NCBI GenBank assembly: GCA_963803425.1
Contig: CAWDMA010000003.1
Location: 558,001 to 622,000, forward strand
Source: DASPWW01 sp963803425
Lineage (GTDB): Bacteria; Actinomycetota; Thermoleophilia; Solirubrobacterales; 70-9
Length of the DNA: 64,000 bases
Direction: 5' to 3'
Positions 53,113 to 61,676 of the stretch are shown here, one piece after another (position 1 is the first letter of the stretch; every line of letters begins with the position of its first letter). The translations under genes were made by a program, and so were the position numbers. The notes beneath the pieces are model-generated. The model did not search any database and was not told where the DNA came from. It saw only the letters and a list, made by a program, of their open reading frames with translations.

Positions 53113-54153
53113 ATGACACGGACGACCATTCTCAGGCTCGGCGCCGCCGTCATCCTGCTGACGGCCGTGATCTCCGTGGTGATGGTCCAGATCAACTGGA
53201 ACGGCACCGCGGGGTCGACCGAGGCGGACAAGATCGACACGCTGCTGGACGTGATGATCGTGCTGTCCGCGCTCGTGTACTCGGTTGTGCTGGTCGCTCT
53301 CGGGTACGCGATCTGGCGGTGGCGGGCGAAGCCCGGCGACGAGTCCGACGGCGAGCCGATCCACGGCAACACCCGGCTCGAGATCGCATGGACGGTGATC
53401 CCGACCGTGATCGTCCTGTTCGGCGCCGTGTACAGCTGGATCGTCCTGGACGACATCGAGGCGCGCGACGCCTCCCGGCTGACCGTGGACGTCACCGCGC
53501 AGCAGTTCGCGTGGAGCTTCGAGTACCCGAAGGAGGGGATCACCTCGACCGAGCTGCACGTGCCGGTCGATCGGCAGGTCGAGATCAAGCTGAAGGCGCT
53601 CGACGTGATCCACTCGTTCTGGGTGCCCGAGTGGCGGGTGAAGAAGGACGCCGTCCCGGGCCAGCCCACGAACGTGGTCGCCACCCCGGACCGCGAGGGC
53701 TCCTACCAGCTGGTCTGCACCGAGCTGTGCGGGATCGGGCACTCCACGATGCGGGCGCCGGTGGTCGTCGAGTCGCCCGAGGAGTTCGCGAAATGGGTCG
53801 ACAAGCAGAGCGGGGACCAGGGCGGTGGGGCCGCCTCCGGCGGAGGTGGTGGGGCCTCCGCCGGCGGTGCCACCGCCGCGGACGGCGAGCAGCTGTTCAC
53901 CGACCAGGGGTGCGTAAGCTGCCACACGTTCGCCGCAGCCGGCGCCACCGGGACGATCGGCCCCAACCTCGACGATGCGGTTCCGAAGCTGAGCCCCGAC
54001 GACCTCCACACCTCGATCGTCGACCCGAGTGCGAAGGTCGCGAAGGGCTATCCGGACGGGACGATGCCCGACAACTTCGGGGACGCGATGTCGGACAAGC
54101 AGCTCGCTTCGCTCGAGAAGTACCTGCGGGCGGAGGCGAAGGGGGGCCAGTGA
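53113..54153 (+). CDS. coxB: cytochrome c oxidase subunit II fused to cytochrome c (346 aa)
   Basis: Two membrane helices, then the CuA cupredoxin domain with CTELCGIGHSTM, then a Gly-rich linker and a C-terminal class I cytochrome c (heme site CVSCH, axial Met in GTMPDNF). This is the caa3-type layout, which accepts electrons at the fused heme c and passes them to CuA. It opens the cox cluster. Confidence 0.96.
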   Translation: MTRTTILRLGAAVILLTAVISVVMVQINWNGTAGSTEADKIDTLLDVMIVLSALVYSVVLVALGYAIWRWRAKPGDESDGEPIHGNTRLEIAWTVIPTVIVLFGAVYSWIVLDDIEARDASRLTVDVTAQQFAWSFEYPKEGITSTELHVPVDRQVEIKLKALDVIHSFWVPEWRVKKDAVPGQPTNVVATPDREGSYQLVCTELCGIGHSTMRAPVVVESPEEFAKWVDKQSGDQGGGAASGGGGGASAGGATAADGEQLFTDQGCVSCHTFAAAGATGTIGPNLDDAVPKLSPDDLHTSIVDPSAKVAKGYPDGTMPDNFGDAMSDKQLASLEKYLRAEAKGGQ

Positions 54154-54184
54154 GACGGAGCCGACCAATAAGATCGGGGGTCCT

Positions 54185-56095
54185 GTGCCGGTAGCGCTGA
54201 AGCAGCCTGGTCAGCCAAGGGCGTTCTTCGGGGCGCTGCTCGGCGCCGCGTTCGGGTTCACGCTCGTCGTCGTCCTCCGCAAGGTCTCCGGGCTGCCCGC
54301 CTTCCAGACCGTGCCGAACGGATATCCGCAGGTGATCGTGCCCGCGATCACCGCGCCGCTCGCGTACCTGATCGGGCTGGGGTGCTTCGACTACTGGTTC
54401 CGGTGGGCGTCCGGGGCGCCGACAAGGCCCGACGACCACGCCCAGCACGGTGCGAAGAGCTGGCGCGACTACTTCAAGTTCAACACCGACCACAAGGTGA
54501 TCGGGATCCAGTACACGGTCACGAGCTTCTTCTTCTTCTTCGTCGGCGGCTCGCTGGCGATGGTGATGCGGGCCGAGCTCGCCCAGCCCGGCACCCAGAT
54601 CGTCGACCCGAACGTCTTCAACGGGCTGTTCTCGACGCACGCCGCGCTGATGATCTTCGTGTTCGTGATCCCGGTGTTCGCCGGGCTCGCGAACTACGTC
54701 CTGCCGCTGATGATCGGGGCGCCGGACATGGCGTTCCCGCGCCTGAACGGGCTCAGCTTCTGGCTGCTCCCGATCGCGGGGGTGCTGTTCTGCTCGAGCT
54801 TCTTCGTCCCCGGTGGGGCGTTCGACGCCGGCTGGACCGGGTACGCCCCGCTGTCGACCGGAGCCCCCCTGGGGCAGTCATTCTTCAACCTGGGCGTGCA
54901 GTTCGCCGGGGCCTCGTCCGTCGCTACCGCGCTCAACTTCCTGGTCACGATCATCACGATGCGGGCACCGGGGATGAACTTCTGGCGCCTCCCGCTGCTC
55001 GTGTGGGCGAACCTGTCGACCTCGCTGCTGGTCGTCGCCGCGACGCCGTTCATCGCGGGCGTCCAGTTCATGGTCCTGTTCGACCGCGCCCTCGGCACGA
55101 ACTTCTTCCAGGCGACCTCCGGCGGCGACGTGATCAGCTACCAGCACATCTTCTGGTTCTACTCGCACCCGGCCGTCTACATCATGATGCTGCCGGGGTT
55201 CGGGATCATCTCGGAGGTGATCGCCACCCACTCCCGGAAGCCGATCTTCGGCTACCGGCTGATGGCGCTGGCGTTGATCGGGATCGTCGTGCTGTCGTAC
55301 ACCGTGTGGGCGCACCACATGTTCGTCTCCGGGATGTTCAGCTGGCTGCGCGTGCCGATGATGATCACGACGCTGCTGATCGCGGTCCCAACCGGGATCA
55401 AGATCTTCTCGTGGCTCGGGACCCTCTTCCACGGCGTGATCCACCTGTACTCGACCTCGATGCTGTTCGCGCTCGGGTTCATCGTCACGTTCACGATCGG
55501 CGGGATCAGCGGCGTGATGCTGGGCATGGTCCCGCTCGACATCCACGTGTCCGACACCTACTTCGTCGTCGCCCACCTTCACTTCGTGCTGTTCGGCGGC
55601 TCCGTGTTCACGATCTTCGCCGGCGTCTACCACTGGTTCCCGAAGATGACCGGGCGGATGTACGACGAGCGGCTCGGCCGGCTCCACTTCTGGCTCACCT
55701 TCGTCGGGATGATGGGCGCCTTCCTCCCGATGCACTGGATCGGGATGGAGGGGATGCCGCGCCGGGTGGCCGACTACTCCGCCCAGTTCGGGGACTGGAA
55801 CCTGCTGATCTCCTGCTTCGCGTTCCTGCTCGGCGTCGCCCAGCTGATCTTCCTCTACAACATGGTGGTGAGCTGGCGGTGGGGCCCGCGGGCGACCGCG
55901 AACCCGTGGCGGGCGAAGACGATCGAGTGGCAGGTCTCCTCGCCGCCTCCGATCTTCAACTTCGACGAGATCCCGCGTGTGGTCGGAGGCCCATATGAGT
56001 TCGGCGTGCCCGGCGCCCGGCACGCGATCATGCACGCCGACGAGGCGAGGGTGCCCGATCCCGAGCCCGCGACTGTCGGAGGAGGCCGCGAGTGA
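54185..56095 (+). CDS. coxA: cytochrome c oxidase subunit I, heme-copper type A2 (636 aa)
   Basis: The catalytic subunit. CuB/heme ligands are intact: SHPAVY (first CuB His), VWAHHMF (HH pair) and VVAHLHF (heme a3 and a). It carries YSHPAV in place of GHPEVY, the hallmark of type-A2 oxidases, which replace the D-channel Glu with a Tyr-Ser pair. The N-terminus has an extra hydrophobic region (residues 10-60). GTG 54185 is the start. The stop overlaps the GTG of the Usp-like gene. Confidence 0.96.
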   Translation: MPVALKQPGQPRAFFGALLGAAFGFTLVVVLRKVSGLPAFQTVPNGYPQVIVPAITAPLAYLIGLGCFDYWFRWASGAPTRPDDHAQHGAKSWRDYFKFNTDHKVIGIQYTVTSFFFFFVGGSLAMVMRAELAQPGTQIVDPNVFNGLFSTHAALMIFVFVIPVFAGLANYVLPLMIGAPDMAFPRLNGLSFWLLPIAGVLFCSSFFVPGGAFDAGWTGYAPLSTGAPLGQSFFNLGVQFAGASSVATALNFLVTIITMRAPGMNFWRLPLLVWANLSTSLLVVAATPFIAGVQFMVLFDRALGTNFFQATSGGDVISYQHIFWFYSHPAVYIMMLPGFGIISEVIATHSRKPIFGYRLMALALIGIVVLSYTVWAHHMFVSGMFSWLRVPMMITTLLIAVPTGIKIFSWLGTLFHGVIHLYSTSMLFALGFIVTFTIGGISGVMLGMVPLDIHVSDTYFVVAHLHFVLFGGSVFTIFAGVYHWFPKMTGRMYDERLGRLHFWLTFVGMMGAFLPMHWIGMEGMPRRVADYSAQFGDWNLLISCFAFLLGVAQLIFLYNMVVSWRWGPRATANPWRAKTIEWQVSSPPPIFNFDEIPRVVGGPYEFGVPGARHAIMHADEARVPDPEPATVGGGRE

Positions 56096-56970
56096 GCGAC
56101 GGCGGCACCGTCCTCGCGTTCATGCACGAGGTCGCCGGCGGCCGCAGGCTGCTGGGGGCGCTCCGCGACCGGATCGCGGACGGCGCCTCCTCGGTTGCAG
56201 TGGTGGCGCCGCAGAACCAGCCGGCGGCGGGCCAGATCGTCGACCGGGACGAGATTCGCGACGCTGCCCGGAGCCGGGTCGAGGTGACCCAGGCGGTGCT
56301 CGCGGAGTTCGGGATTGACGCCGTCGGCGCGGTGATGGATCCCGACCCTCCGCTGGCGCTCGACGACGCCGTGCGCGCGTTCGAGCCCGGCGAGATCCTG
56401 ATCTCGTGCCTGTCGGAGACGCGCTTCGGGCTGCTTCGCCGGGACCTGGTCGAGTGGGCCCGGAAGCGCTACGAGGCCCCGGTCACCCACATCCCGGTCC
56501 GGATCGAGCTCGACGCCGTGCACTGGGACGTCGTTCACACGCTGGTCGTCGCCACCCAGACCGTCGACAGTCCCGACCTCCTGAAGCGGATGAAAGCCCG
56601 CGCCGAGGAGCGCCCGCACCGCTACACGATCATCTCGCCGCGGTCCGGCGATATTTCCCGCGAGGAGGTGTGCGACCGACTCGCCCGTACGCTTGCGGAG
56701 CTGTACAAGGCCGAGATCGACGCGACCGGGCAGCCGATGAGCCCCGAGCCGGTGGCGGCCGTCCAGAACGCGATCGAGCACTACCGGATCAACGAGATCC
56801 TCGTCTCGACGCTCTCCGGAAAGCAGTCCAGGTGGCTCGACGACGGTCTGCTCGAGAAGATCGGCGAGATGACCAAGGACCCGGTGGAGCACGTCGAGTC
56901 AAAGCGCGCAGCCTCCTCCGCTTCGCGTCCGGGGGCGGCGCGGTCCCAGACGGCAGCGGTGGGGGCGTAG
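56092..56970 (+). CDS. universal stress protein-like protein, two domains (292 aa)
   Basis: The sequence looks like two Rossmann-like Usp-type domains (VLAFMHEV...; AIEHYRINEILVSTLSGKQSRWLDDGLLEKI), with ILISCLSETRFGLLRRDLVEWARKRY at the first domain end, similar to Usp dimer faces. Its placement between coxA and coxC is unusual. The last about 20 codons (KRAASSASRPGAARSQ) are antisense to the dispersed repeat and may be a later addition. Function in oxidase assembly is only inferred. Confidence 0.65.
   Translation: MSDGGTVLAFMHEVAGGRRLLGALRDRIADGASSVAVVAPQNQPAAGQIVDRDEIRDAARSRVEVTQAVLAEFGIDAVGAVMDPDPPLALDDAVRAFEPGEILISCLSETRFGLLRRDLVEWARKRYEAPVTHIPVRIELDAVHWDVVHTLVVATQTVDSPDLLKRMKARAEERPHRYTIISPRSGDISREEVCDRLARTLAELYKAEIDATGQPMSPEPVAAVQNAIEHYRINEILVSTLSGKQSRWLDDGLLEKIGEMTKDPVEHVESKRAASSASRPGAARSQTAAVGA
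56916..56930 (-). repeat. dispersed repeat core, exact copy, at the end of the Usp-like gene
   Basis: Minus-strand GGACGCGAAGCGGAG is identical to the copies at 16901 and 35139. The surrounding about 29 bp match the guaA copy with one change. Confidence 0.85.
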
Positions 56971-56971
56971 C

Positions 56972-57586
56972 GTGGAAAGCGCGTCGGTAGCAGTCGACCA
57001 GCATCACCACGGGCCGCCCGAGGCTCACCAGAGCTCGCGGATCGACCGCCAGACCCTCGGGATCCTGCTCTTCATCGTCTCCGAGGTGATGCTGTTCGGC
57101 GCCTTCTTCGCCTCCTACTTCTTTCTCCGGGTCGTCGCCAACGACGGCCCGTGGCCGCCTGACCAGTTCGAGCTCCCGGTCTCGGTCGCGGGGGTGAACA
57201 CCGCGATCCTGGTCAGCTCCAGCCTCACCGTGCACTGGGCGCTGGAGTCGGTGAAGCGCGGGCAGCGCTTCGGCCTGATCGTCGGCCTCGGCGCCACATG
57301 GCTGCTCGGCTTCACCTTCCTGTTCATCCAGATCAACGAGTACGTCCACATCGGGTTCAGCGCCCGCGACGGCGCCTTCGGCTCGATCTTCTACGGACTC
57401 ACCGGCCTGCACGGCGCCCACGTCTTCGTCGGTCTGTGCCTGCTCAGCTTCGCCAACATCCGCGCGTGGCGGGGCCACTTCGGCCCGAAGACGAAGGACC
57501 ACCTCGGCGTCGAGGTGCCAGGGATCTACTGGCACTTCGTCGACGTGATGTGGATCATCGTGTTCACGGCCATCTACATCCTGTAG
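56972..57586 (+). CDS. coxC: cytochrome c oxidase subunit III (204 aa)
   Basis: A five-helix form of CoxC: LGILLFIVSEVMLFGAFFASYFFLR, FIQINEYVHIGFSARDG, GLTGLHGAHVFVGL and VPGIYWHFVDVMWIIVF are the family motifs. GTG 56972 lies 1 nt after the Usp stop. No subunit IV gene follows on this strand. Confidence 0.94.
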   Translation: MESASVAVDQHHHGPPEAHQSSRIDRQTLGILLFIVSEVMLFGAFFASYFFLRVVANDGPWPPDQFELPVSVAGVNTAILVSSSLTVHWALESVKRGQRFGLIVGLGATWLLGFTFLFIQINEYVHIGFSARDGAFGSIFYGLTGLHGAHVFVGLCLLSFANIRAWRGHFGPKTKDHLGVEVPGIYWHFVDVMWIIVFTAIYIL

Positions 57587-57703
57587 CCGGGGTGCGCCTC
57601 CCGACCTCGGCCTGGGCTTGGTCCGGGACCGGCTGCCCGATCGTGTGACGATTGTCCGGTCGCCGGGCCCATCCTCCGGCGGCACTGGGCCGTAAGACGT
57701 GAC

Positions 57704-58351
57704 ATGCGACCCGATTCGACGCTCGTCGTTCCGCGGCCGGGACCGAGACAGCGCGGCCGCGCGATCCGGCTGATCGCACCCGTCGCGGCGGTGCTCGCGG
57801 CTCTTGCCGGAGCCGCCGTGGCCCGCAGCGGAGGCTCGGATGGGTTCCGGTATCCGCCGGGCCACTCGCACGCGTTCGCCTGGCTGCGCCCCTCGACGCC
57901 GTCCCATGGGTGGCGAACCGCTCGCTTGCCCGCCGGCACCGCCCGGCTCTCATTTCCGCGGCAGTGGCGCTCGATCAAGTCCGACCCCGGCGCCGTGTCC
58001 GCGGCCGTTCGTGGCGGTCGGGGTGAGATCCAGGGCTACCTGAATGCAACACCGCAGCAGGCGACAGAGACGCTCTCGAACTGGAGCAGCTTCCGACTGG
58101 AGCACAACCAGGACGAGGGCGACGTAGAGGTGACCCCGATCGCGACGGCCCGGGGCCTCCGGTTCCGCGGTGGGCACGGGTCCTGCGTGATCGATGCGTA
58201 CACGTCCTCCGGCGGGAACCGGTACCGCGAGATCGCCTGCATCGTCAGCGGGCGCACCGCCACGACGGTGGTCGTCGGCGCTGCCCCGCCGGCGCTGTGG
58301 ACGAAACAGGGGCCGGCGATCGAGCGGGCCGTGTCGAGCTTCCTGACTTGA
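57704..58351 (+). CDS. exported protein of unknown function (215 aa)
   Basis: A single N-terminal hydrophobic segment (LIAPVAAVLAALAGAAVA) anchors or exports the protein. The rest (WRSIKSDPGAVSAAVRGG ... ALWTKQGPAIERAVSSFLT) is a soluble domain I do not recognise; the pattern recalls PsbP/Mog1-like beta-sandwich proteins of actinobacteria. The gap of 117 nt before it shows no feature I can name. Confidence 0.65.
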   Translation: MRPDSTLVVPRPGPRQRGRAIRLIAPVAAVLAALAGAAVARSGGSDGFRYPPGHSHAFAWLRPSTPSHGWRTARLPAGTARLSFPRQWRSIKSDPGAVSAAVRGGRGEIQGYLNATPQQATETLSNWSSFRLEHNQDEGDVEVTPIATARGLRFRGGHGSCVIDAYTSSGGNRYREIACIVSGRTATTVVVGAAPPALWTKQGPAIERAVSSFLT

Positions 58352-58380
58352 GCGAGCCAACCACCAACAAGGAGCGAGCG

Positions 58381-58575
58381 ATGTTCACGTCCATGAAGGC
58401 CAAGATCGGAGTGGTGCTCTCCGTGATCGGGATCGCCGGTGCCGTCGGGCTACCGGCGGCGATCGCGGGGCACCATCACCACCACAAGGGTCACCACGGG
58501 ATCCCGCAGCACAACGGCGGCGACCACGATGCCGACAACCGCGGTGGACCCAGCGACGGCGACGGGCGAGTCTAG
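58381..58575 (+). CDS. short His-rich secreted peptide (64 aa)
   Basis: ATG 58381 has AAGGAG six bases upstream. A signal peptide (KIGVVLSVIGIAGAVGLPAAIA) precedes a mature 35-residue peptide with HHHHHKGHHG, a likely metal-binding cluster, then an Asp/Gly/Asn-rich end. Lies next to the oxidase genes, so copper or zinc handling is possible but unproven. Confidence 0.65.
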   Translation: MFTSMKAKIGVVLSVIGIAGAVGLPAAIAGHHHHHKGHHGIPQHNGGDHDADNRGGPSDGDGRV

Positions 58576-58594
58576 CGTCCCGGAAGCCGGGTGA

Positions 58595-58631
58595 GCGCCG
58601 CCGCCTCGCATCCCCGCGGGCGCGGCGGCGC
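58595..58631. terminator. convergent terminator hairpin
   Basis: A 10-bp perfect stem GCGCCGCCGC / GCGGCGGCGC with a 17-nt loop sits between convergent genes. Confidence 0.6.
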
Positions 58632-58639
58632 TGCCTTCC

Positions 58640-58846
58640 CTACTCGTCGCGCGGCGTGATCCTGAAGACCGAGACGACCTCCGCCTGGTGCGCCTCGGGA
58701 TGGGCGACGTAGGCGCTGGGGCCGCCACCGAACCACCCCGCGGCCTCGTTGTCGCCGACGAACACCCCGGGGTGGCGGCGACCGTCGCCGTCCTCCACCC
58801 AAACCGGTTGACCCTCCTTGAACCCGTGCTCGATCTCGTCGCTCAC
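58640..58846 (-). CDS. small conserved-looking protein (68 aa)
   Basis: GTG 58846 start. The peptide GQPVWVEDGDGRRHPGVFVGDNE ... VAHPEAHQAEVVSVFRITPRDE has the look of a small SH3-like beta barrel, but I know no family for it. Codon use is like its neighbours. Confidence 0.55.
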   Translation of the reverse strand: MSDEIEHGFKEGQPVWVEDGDGRRHPGVFVGDNEAAGWFGGGPSAYVAHPEAHQAEVVSVFRITPRDE

Positions 58847-58878
58847 GCCCGCACCCTACCTCGTACTAGGGTCTAGGG

Positions 58879-59106
58879 GTGCCCAACCCGTTCCGCTCCG
58901 AGGCCGACGCCTTCCGGCTGGTGATGATCATCGTCGCCGGAGCGGCGGCGGTGATCGTGGTGGCGCTGCTGGCCGGCTCGGTGGCGGGGGTGGTGGTCGC
59001 CGCGGGTCTGATCGGCTTCGGGCTCGGGGTGAGCTGGCGGATGATCAGGGACGCGCTCGGCGCGCCCCCGGAGGACGACGCTACTTCCCCTTCCCGGCGA
59101 CCTTGA
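58879..59106 (+). CDS. small membrane protein (75 aa)
   Basis: Two hydrophobic segments (LVMIIVAGAAAVIVVALLAGSVAGVVVAAGLIGFGLGV) follow a short polar start (MPNPFRSEADAF). GTG 58879. Its end overlaps the convergent cytochrome gene by 26 nt. Function unknown. Confidence 0.55.
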   Translation: MPNPFRSEADAFRLVMIIVAGAAAVIVVALLAGSVAGVVVAAGLIGFGLGVSWRMIRDALGAPPEDDATSPSRRP

Positions 59107-59776
59107 CGAGGTAGTCGGCCAGGTCCTGGAGCTCCTTCGGCGACAGCACGTCGCCGTAGTTCTGGGGCATCACCCCGGAGGGGAAGCCCTTCTCGATCGT
59201 CGCGTTCGGGTCGACGATCGAGTTCTGCACGTCCTTCGGCGTCTGCCCCGGCAGCACCTCGTCCAGGTTCGGCCCGACGTTGCCGATCGCGACGTCTGGG
59301 AGCGCCGCGAGGGTGTGGCAGCTCCCGCATCCCTGGGCCAGGAACACCTGCGCTCCCGGAGGCGAGTTTGCAGGGATCGGCGGCTTCACGCCGGGGACGC
59401 CGGCGTACTGGGCGACGTAGGCGGCCACATCGTCCGCGTCCGTGCCGGTGACCAGGTTCGCGGGCATGTAGCTGGGGCTGTCCTCGTCGGTCACCCGCGG
59501 GTTCTCGATCTGGGCCGAGACCACGCCCTCGACCGTGTCCTTGTCCATCCCGGTCTCGCGGGCCGCCTTGAAAGCCGAGTCGAGGTTGGGGCCGATCATC
59601 GCGGTCGTTCCCGCCTGCGTCAGCGAGTGGCACCGCCCGCAGTTCTCGACGAACAGCATCCGGCCGTTGTCGACGTCGGCGTTCTCCTGCAGATCGCAGC
59701 CGGGCATCACCGCGAGCGCGGCAGCGGCCGCGGTGGCGCCGAGGACGGCGGGCAGCTTCGTTCCGGTGATACGCAC
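59081..59776 (-). CDS. diheme c-type cytochrome lipoprotein (231 aa)
   Basis: A lipoprotein signal ends at AVMPGC. Two cytochrome c domains follow, with CGRCH and CGSCH heme sites and possible Met ligands in SYMPANL and GVMPQNY. It could feed electrons to the caa3 oxidase or act as an intermediate from the quinol side. GTG start at 59776. Confidence 0.88.
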   Translation of the reverse strand: MRITGTKLPAVLGATAAAAALAVMPGCDLQENADVDNGRMLFVENCGRCHSLTQAGTTAMIGPNLDSAFKAARETGMDKDTVEGVVSAQIENPRVTDEDSPSYMPANLVTGTDADDVAAYVAQYAGVPGVKPPIPANSPPGAQVFLAQGCGSCHTLAALPDVAIGNVGPNLDEVLPGQTPKDVQNSIVDPNATIEKGFPSGVMPQNYGDVLSPKELQDLADYLVKVAGKGK

Positions 59777-59879
59777 GGGGCCGCGAATCCTATTCGACCG
59801 GACTGCGCCCATCGCGGCTCGAGCCCCGCGTTCCCATTCGATAGGGTTAGCGCCAATCAGCACTAGCCGAGGGGGTGTG

Positions 59880-60299
59880 ATGCAGGTCCGCGAAGGCATG
59901 TCGAGCGTCGTCCTGGCGATCGGGCCGGGCCACTCGCTGCGCGACGCGGCGCGGCAGATGACCGAGAAGCGGGTCGGTGCGGCGATCGTGATCGACGAGG
60001 ATTCGCCGGGTCCGGGGATCATCAGCGAGCGGGACATCCTCAACTCGCTCGGCCGCGGCGAGGACCCGGACGCGGAGCTGGTCGCCACGCACATGCGCGG
60101 CACGGTGATCACCGCAGCACCCGACTGGAGCCTGGAGCGGGCAGCGGCCGAGATGGCGAAGCGCGGGATCAGGCACCTGGTGATCGTGGAGGAGGGGCAC
60201 CCGGCCGGGGTGCTCTCGATGCGCGACATCATGCGCGTGTGGACCTCAGAGGGCGCCACCTCCGCGATGACGCCGCCCGAGCAGGAGGCCGTCGGCTAG
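59880..60299 (+). CDS. CBS-pair protein (139 aa)
   Basis: Two CBS domains back to back (SLRDAARQMTEKRVGAAIVID...GIISERDIL; SLERAAAEMAKRGIRHLVIVEEGHPAGVLSMRDIM). Such stand-alone pairs bind adenosine nucleotides. GTG 59877 or ATG 59880 starts it. The end overlaps the convergent small membrane gene by 4 nt. Confidence 0.88.
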   Translation: MQVREGMSSVVLAIGPGHSLRDAARQMTEKRVGAAIVIDEDSPGPGIISERDILNSLGRGEDPDAELVATHMRGTVITAAPDWSLERAAAEMAKRGIRHLVIVEEGHPAGVLSMRDIMRVWTSEGATSAMTPPEQEAVG

Positions 60300-60562
60300 C
60301 TGGAGGTGCGCCGGGGCGTGGCGGCCGGAAGCACCGCGGTCGCCGGGTGCTGCTCGATCGGGAGCTCGGAGTTCTCCCGGCTCGCGCGCCTGATCCAGGA
60401 GATCAGCGCCAGCAGGGCGACCGCGCCCCCGATCGCGGCGTACGGCCACCACACGAACAGCCCCACGATCACGAAGGCAATCCCGGCGGCGATCAGCGCC
60501 GGCATCCACGAGGGCCGCGGCAGGAACACGAGCTCGCTCGGCTGGGAGGGCGTCTCGGCCAT
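60296..60562 (-). CDS. small membrane protein of the oxidase cluster (88 aa)
   Basis: Two hydrophobic helices (WMPALIAAGIAFVIVGLFVWW; YAAIGGAVALLALISWI) after a short PSQPSELVFLPRPS start, as in the CtaF-like/subunit IV proteins of actinobacterial oxidases. ATG 60562 overlaps the stop of the upstream 36-aa gene. The assignment as an oxidase subunit is inferred from layout. Confidence 0.65.
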   Translation of the reverse strand: MAETPSQPSELVFLPRPSWMPALIAAGIAFVIVGLFVWWPYAAIGGAVALLALISWIRRASRENSELPIEQHPATAVLPAATPRRTSS

Positions 60563-60672
60563 CAGGCGATGTAGAAGACCGCGAACACGAAGCTCAGCCC
60601 GAACGCGAGGATCGCGAGCGCGCCGAGCCACAGCCCCGAGCCGATGCTGCTGTTCGCGCCCCTTCGATCCAC
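60562..60672 (-). CDS. 36-aa single-helix membrane peptide
   Basis: GTG 60672 to TGA 60562 encodes MDRRGANSS followed by a single hydrophobic helix (LWLGALAILAFGLSFVFAVF) and YIA. The stop/start overlap (TGATG) with the 88-aa gene supports it as real. It may be a small accessory subunit of the oxidase. It was found by reading the frame by eye. Confidence 0.55.
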   Translation of the reverse strand: MDRRGANSSIGSGLWLGALAILAFGLSFVFAVFYIA

Positions 60673-60685
60673 GCTGCGCGTAACC

Positions 60686-61663
60686 CTACAAGGCCCGGTC
60701 GAGCGCCATCGCGACGAACAGCAGCGCCAGGTAGGCGAGCGAGGCCAGGTACACGCGCCGGGCGCCGCCCCGTGAGGGGTGCAGGCTGAGCGCCGCCGCG
60801 AGCCAGATCATCCCGGCACCGAGGACGGCCGCGGCAGCCAGGTACGGGAGGCCGAAGAACCCAGTCGCGGCGGGGATCAGCGTGACCGCGACCAGCACGA
60901 CCGTGTAGGCGAGGATCTGATGGCGGGTGGCGGCGTCGCCGCGGACCACGGGCAGCATCGGTACCCCGGTGCGGGCGTAGTCGTCCTTGATCAGCAGCGC
61001 CAGCGCCCAGAAGTGCGGCGGGGTCCACAGGAACACGACCCCGAACAGGGCCAGCGCTCCGAGCTCCAGCGTCCCGGTCGCCGCCGCCCATCCGACGAGC
61101 GGTGGGATCGCGCCCGCGGCACCTCCGATCACGATGTTCTGTGGCGTCAGCGGCTTCAGCCACAGGGTGTACCCGAACGCGTACCCGAGCAGGCCGGCGA
61201 GGGCGAGCGCCGCGGCGAGCGCGTTCACCGTCGTCGCCAGCAGCACGATCGCGATCGCTCCGAGCGCGATCCCGAACACCAGCCCGTGCCACGGCACGAT
61301 CCGACCGCTTGCCAGCGGGCGGGCGCGGGTGCGGGCCATCCGAGCATCCGCGTCGCGCTCCAGATAGTGGTTGATCGCGCCGGCGCCGCCCGCAGCGAGG
61401 TATCCGCCGATCGCGGTGAGCAGGATGGTGCTCAGCGCCGGGCCCGCCGGATCGGCCACGAACATCGCCGCCACGGTCGTCAGCAGCAGCAGCGAGATGA
61501 TCCGCGGCTTCGTCAGCGTCACGTAGTCGCGCGCCACCGAGGCGACGGACCTGTGCGCGCCCGCGGTCGCGCCGGCCGGCACGGGGCGGCCGACGGGTGG
61601 GCGGGCGGGCTCGTGGCGCCCGACCTCCCCCGGGCGGTGCGCGGCCTCGGCTCGACCCTCCAT
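60686..61663 (-). CDS. ctaB: protoheme IX farnesyltransferase (325 aa)
   Basis: UbiA-family enzyme making heme O. The prenyl-diphosphate motif NHYLERDADARMARTRARPL and the second Asp-rich loop (LLIKDDYARTGVPML) are present among about nine helices. ATG 61663 has GGAGG seven bases upstream; GTG 61666 is also possible. Supplies heme for the A-type oxidase together with ctaA. Confidence 0.94.
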   Translation of the reverse strand: MEGRAEAAHRPGEVGRHEPARPPVGRPVPAGATAGAHRSVASVARDYVTLTKPRIISLLLLTTVAAMFVADPAGPALSTILLTAIGGYLAAGGAGAINHYLERDADARMARTRARPLASGRIVPWHGLVFGIALGAIAIVLLATTVNALAAALALAGLLGYAFGYTLWLKPLTPQNIVIGGAAGAIPPLVGWAAATGTLELGALALFGVVFLWTPPHFWALALLIKDDYARTGVPMLPVVRGDAATRHQILAYTVVLVAVTLIPAATGFFGLPYLAAAAVLGAGMIWLAAALSLHPSRGGARRVYLASLAYLALLFVAMALDRAL

Positions 61664-61676
61664 CACGGGGCCTCCG

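Noticed and set aside
54185..56095. Loss of the HPEVY Glu in coxA as a sign of decay
   Set aside because: YSHPxV is the known signature of type-A2 oxidases and all metal ligands are present.
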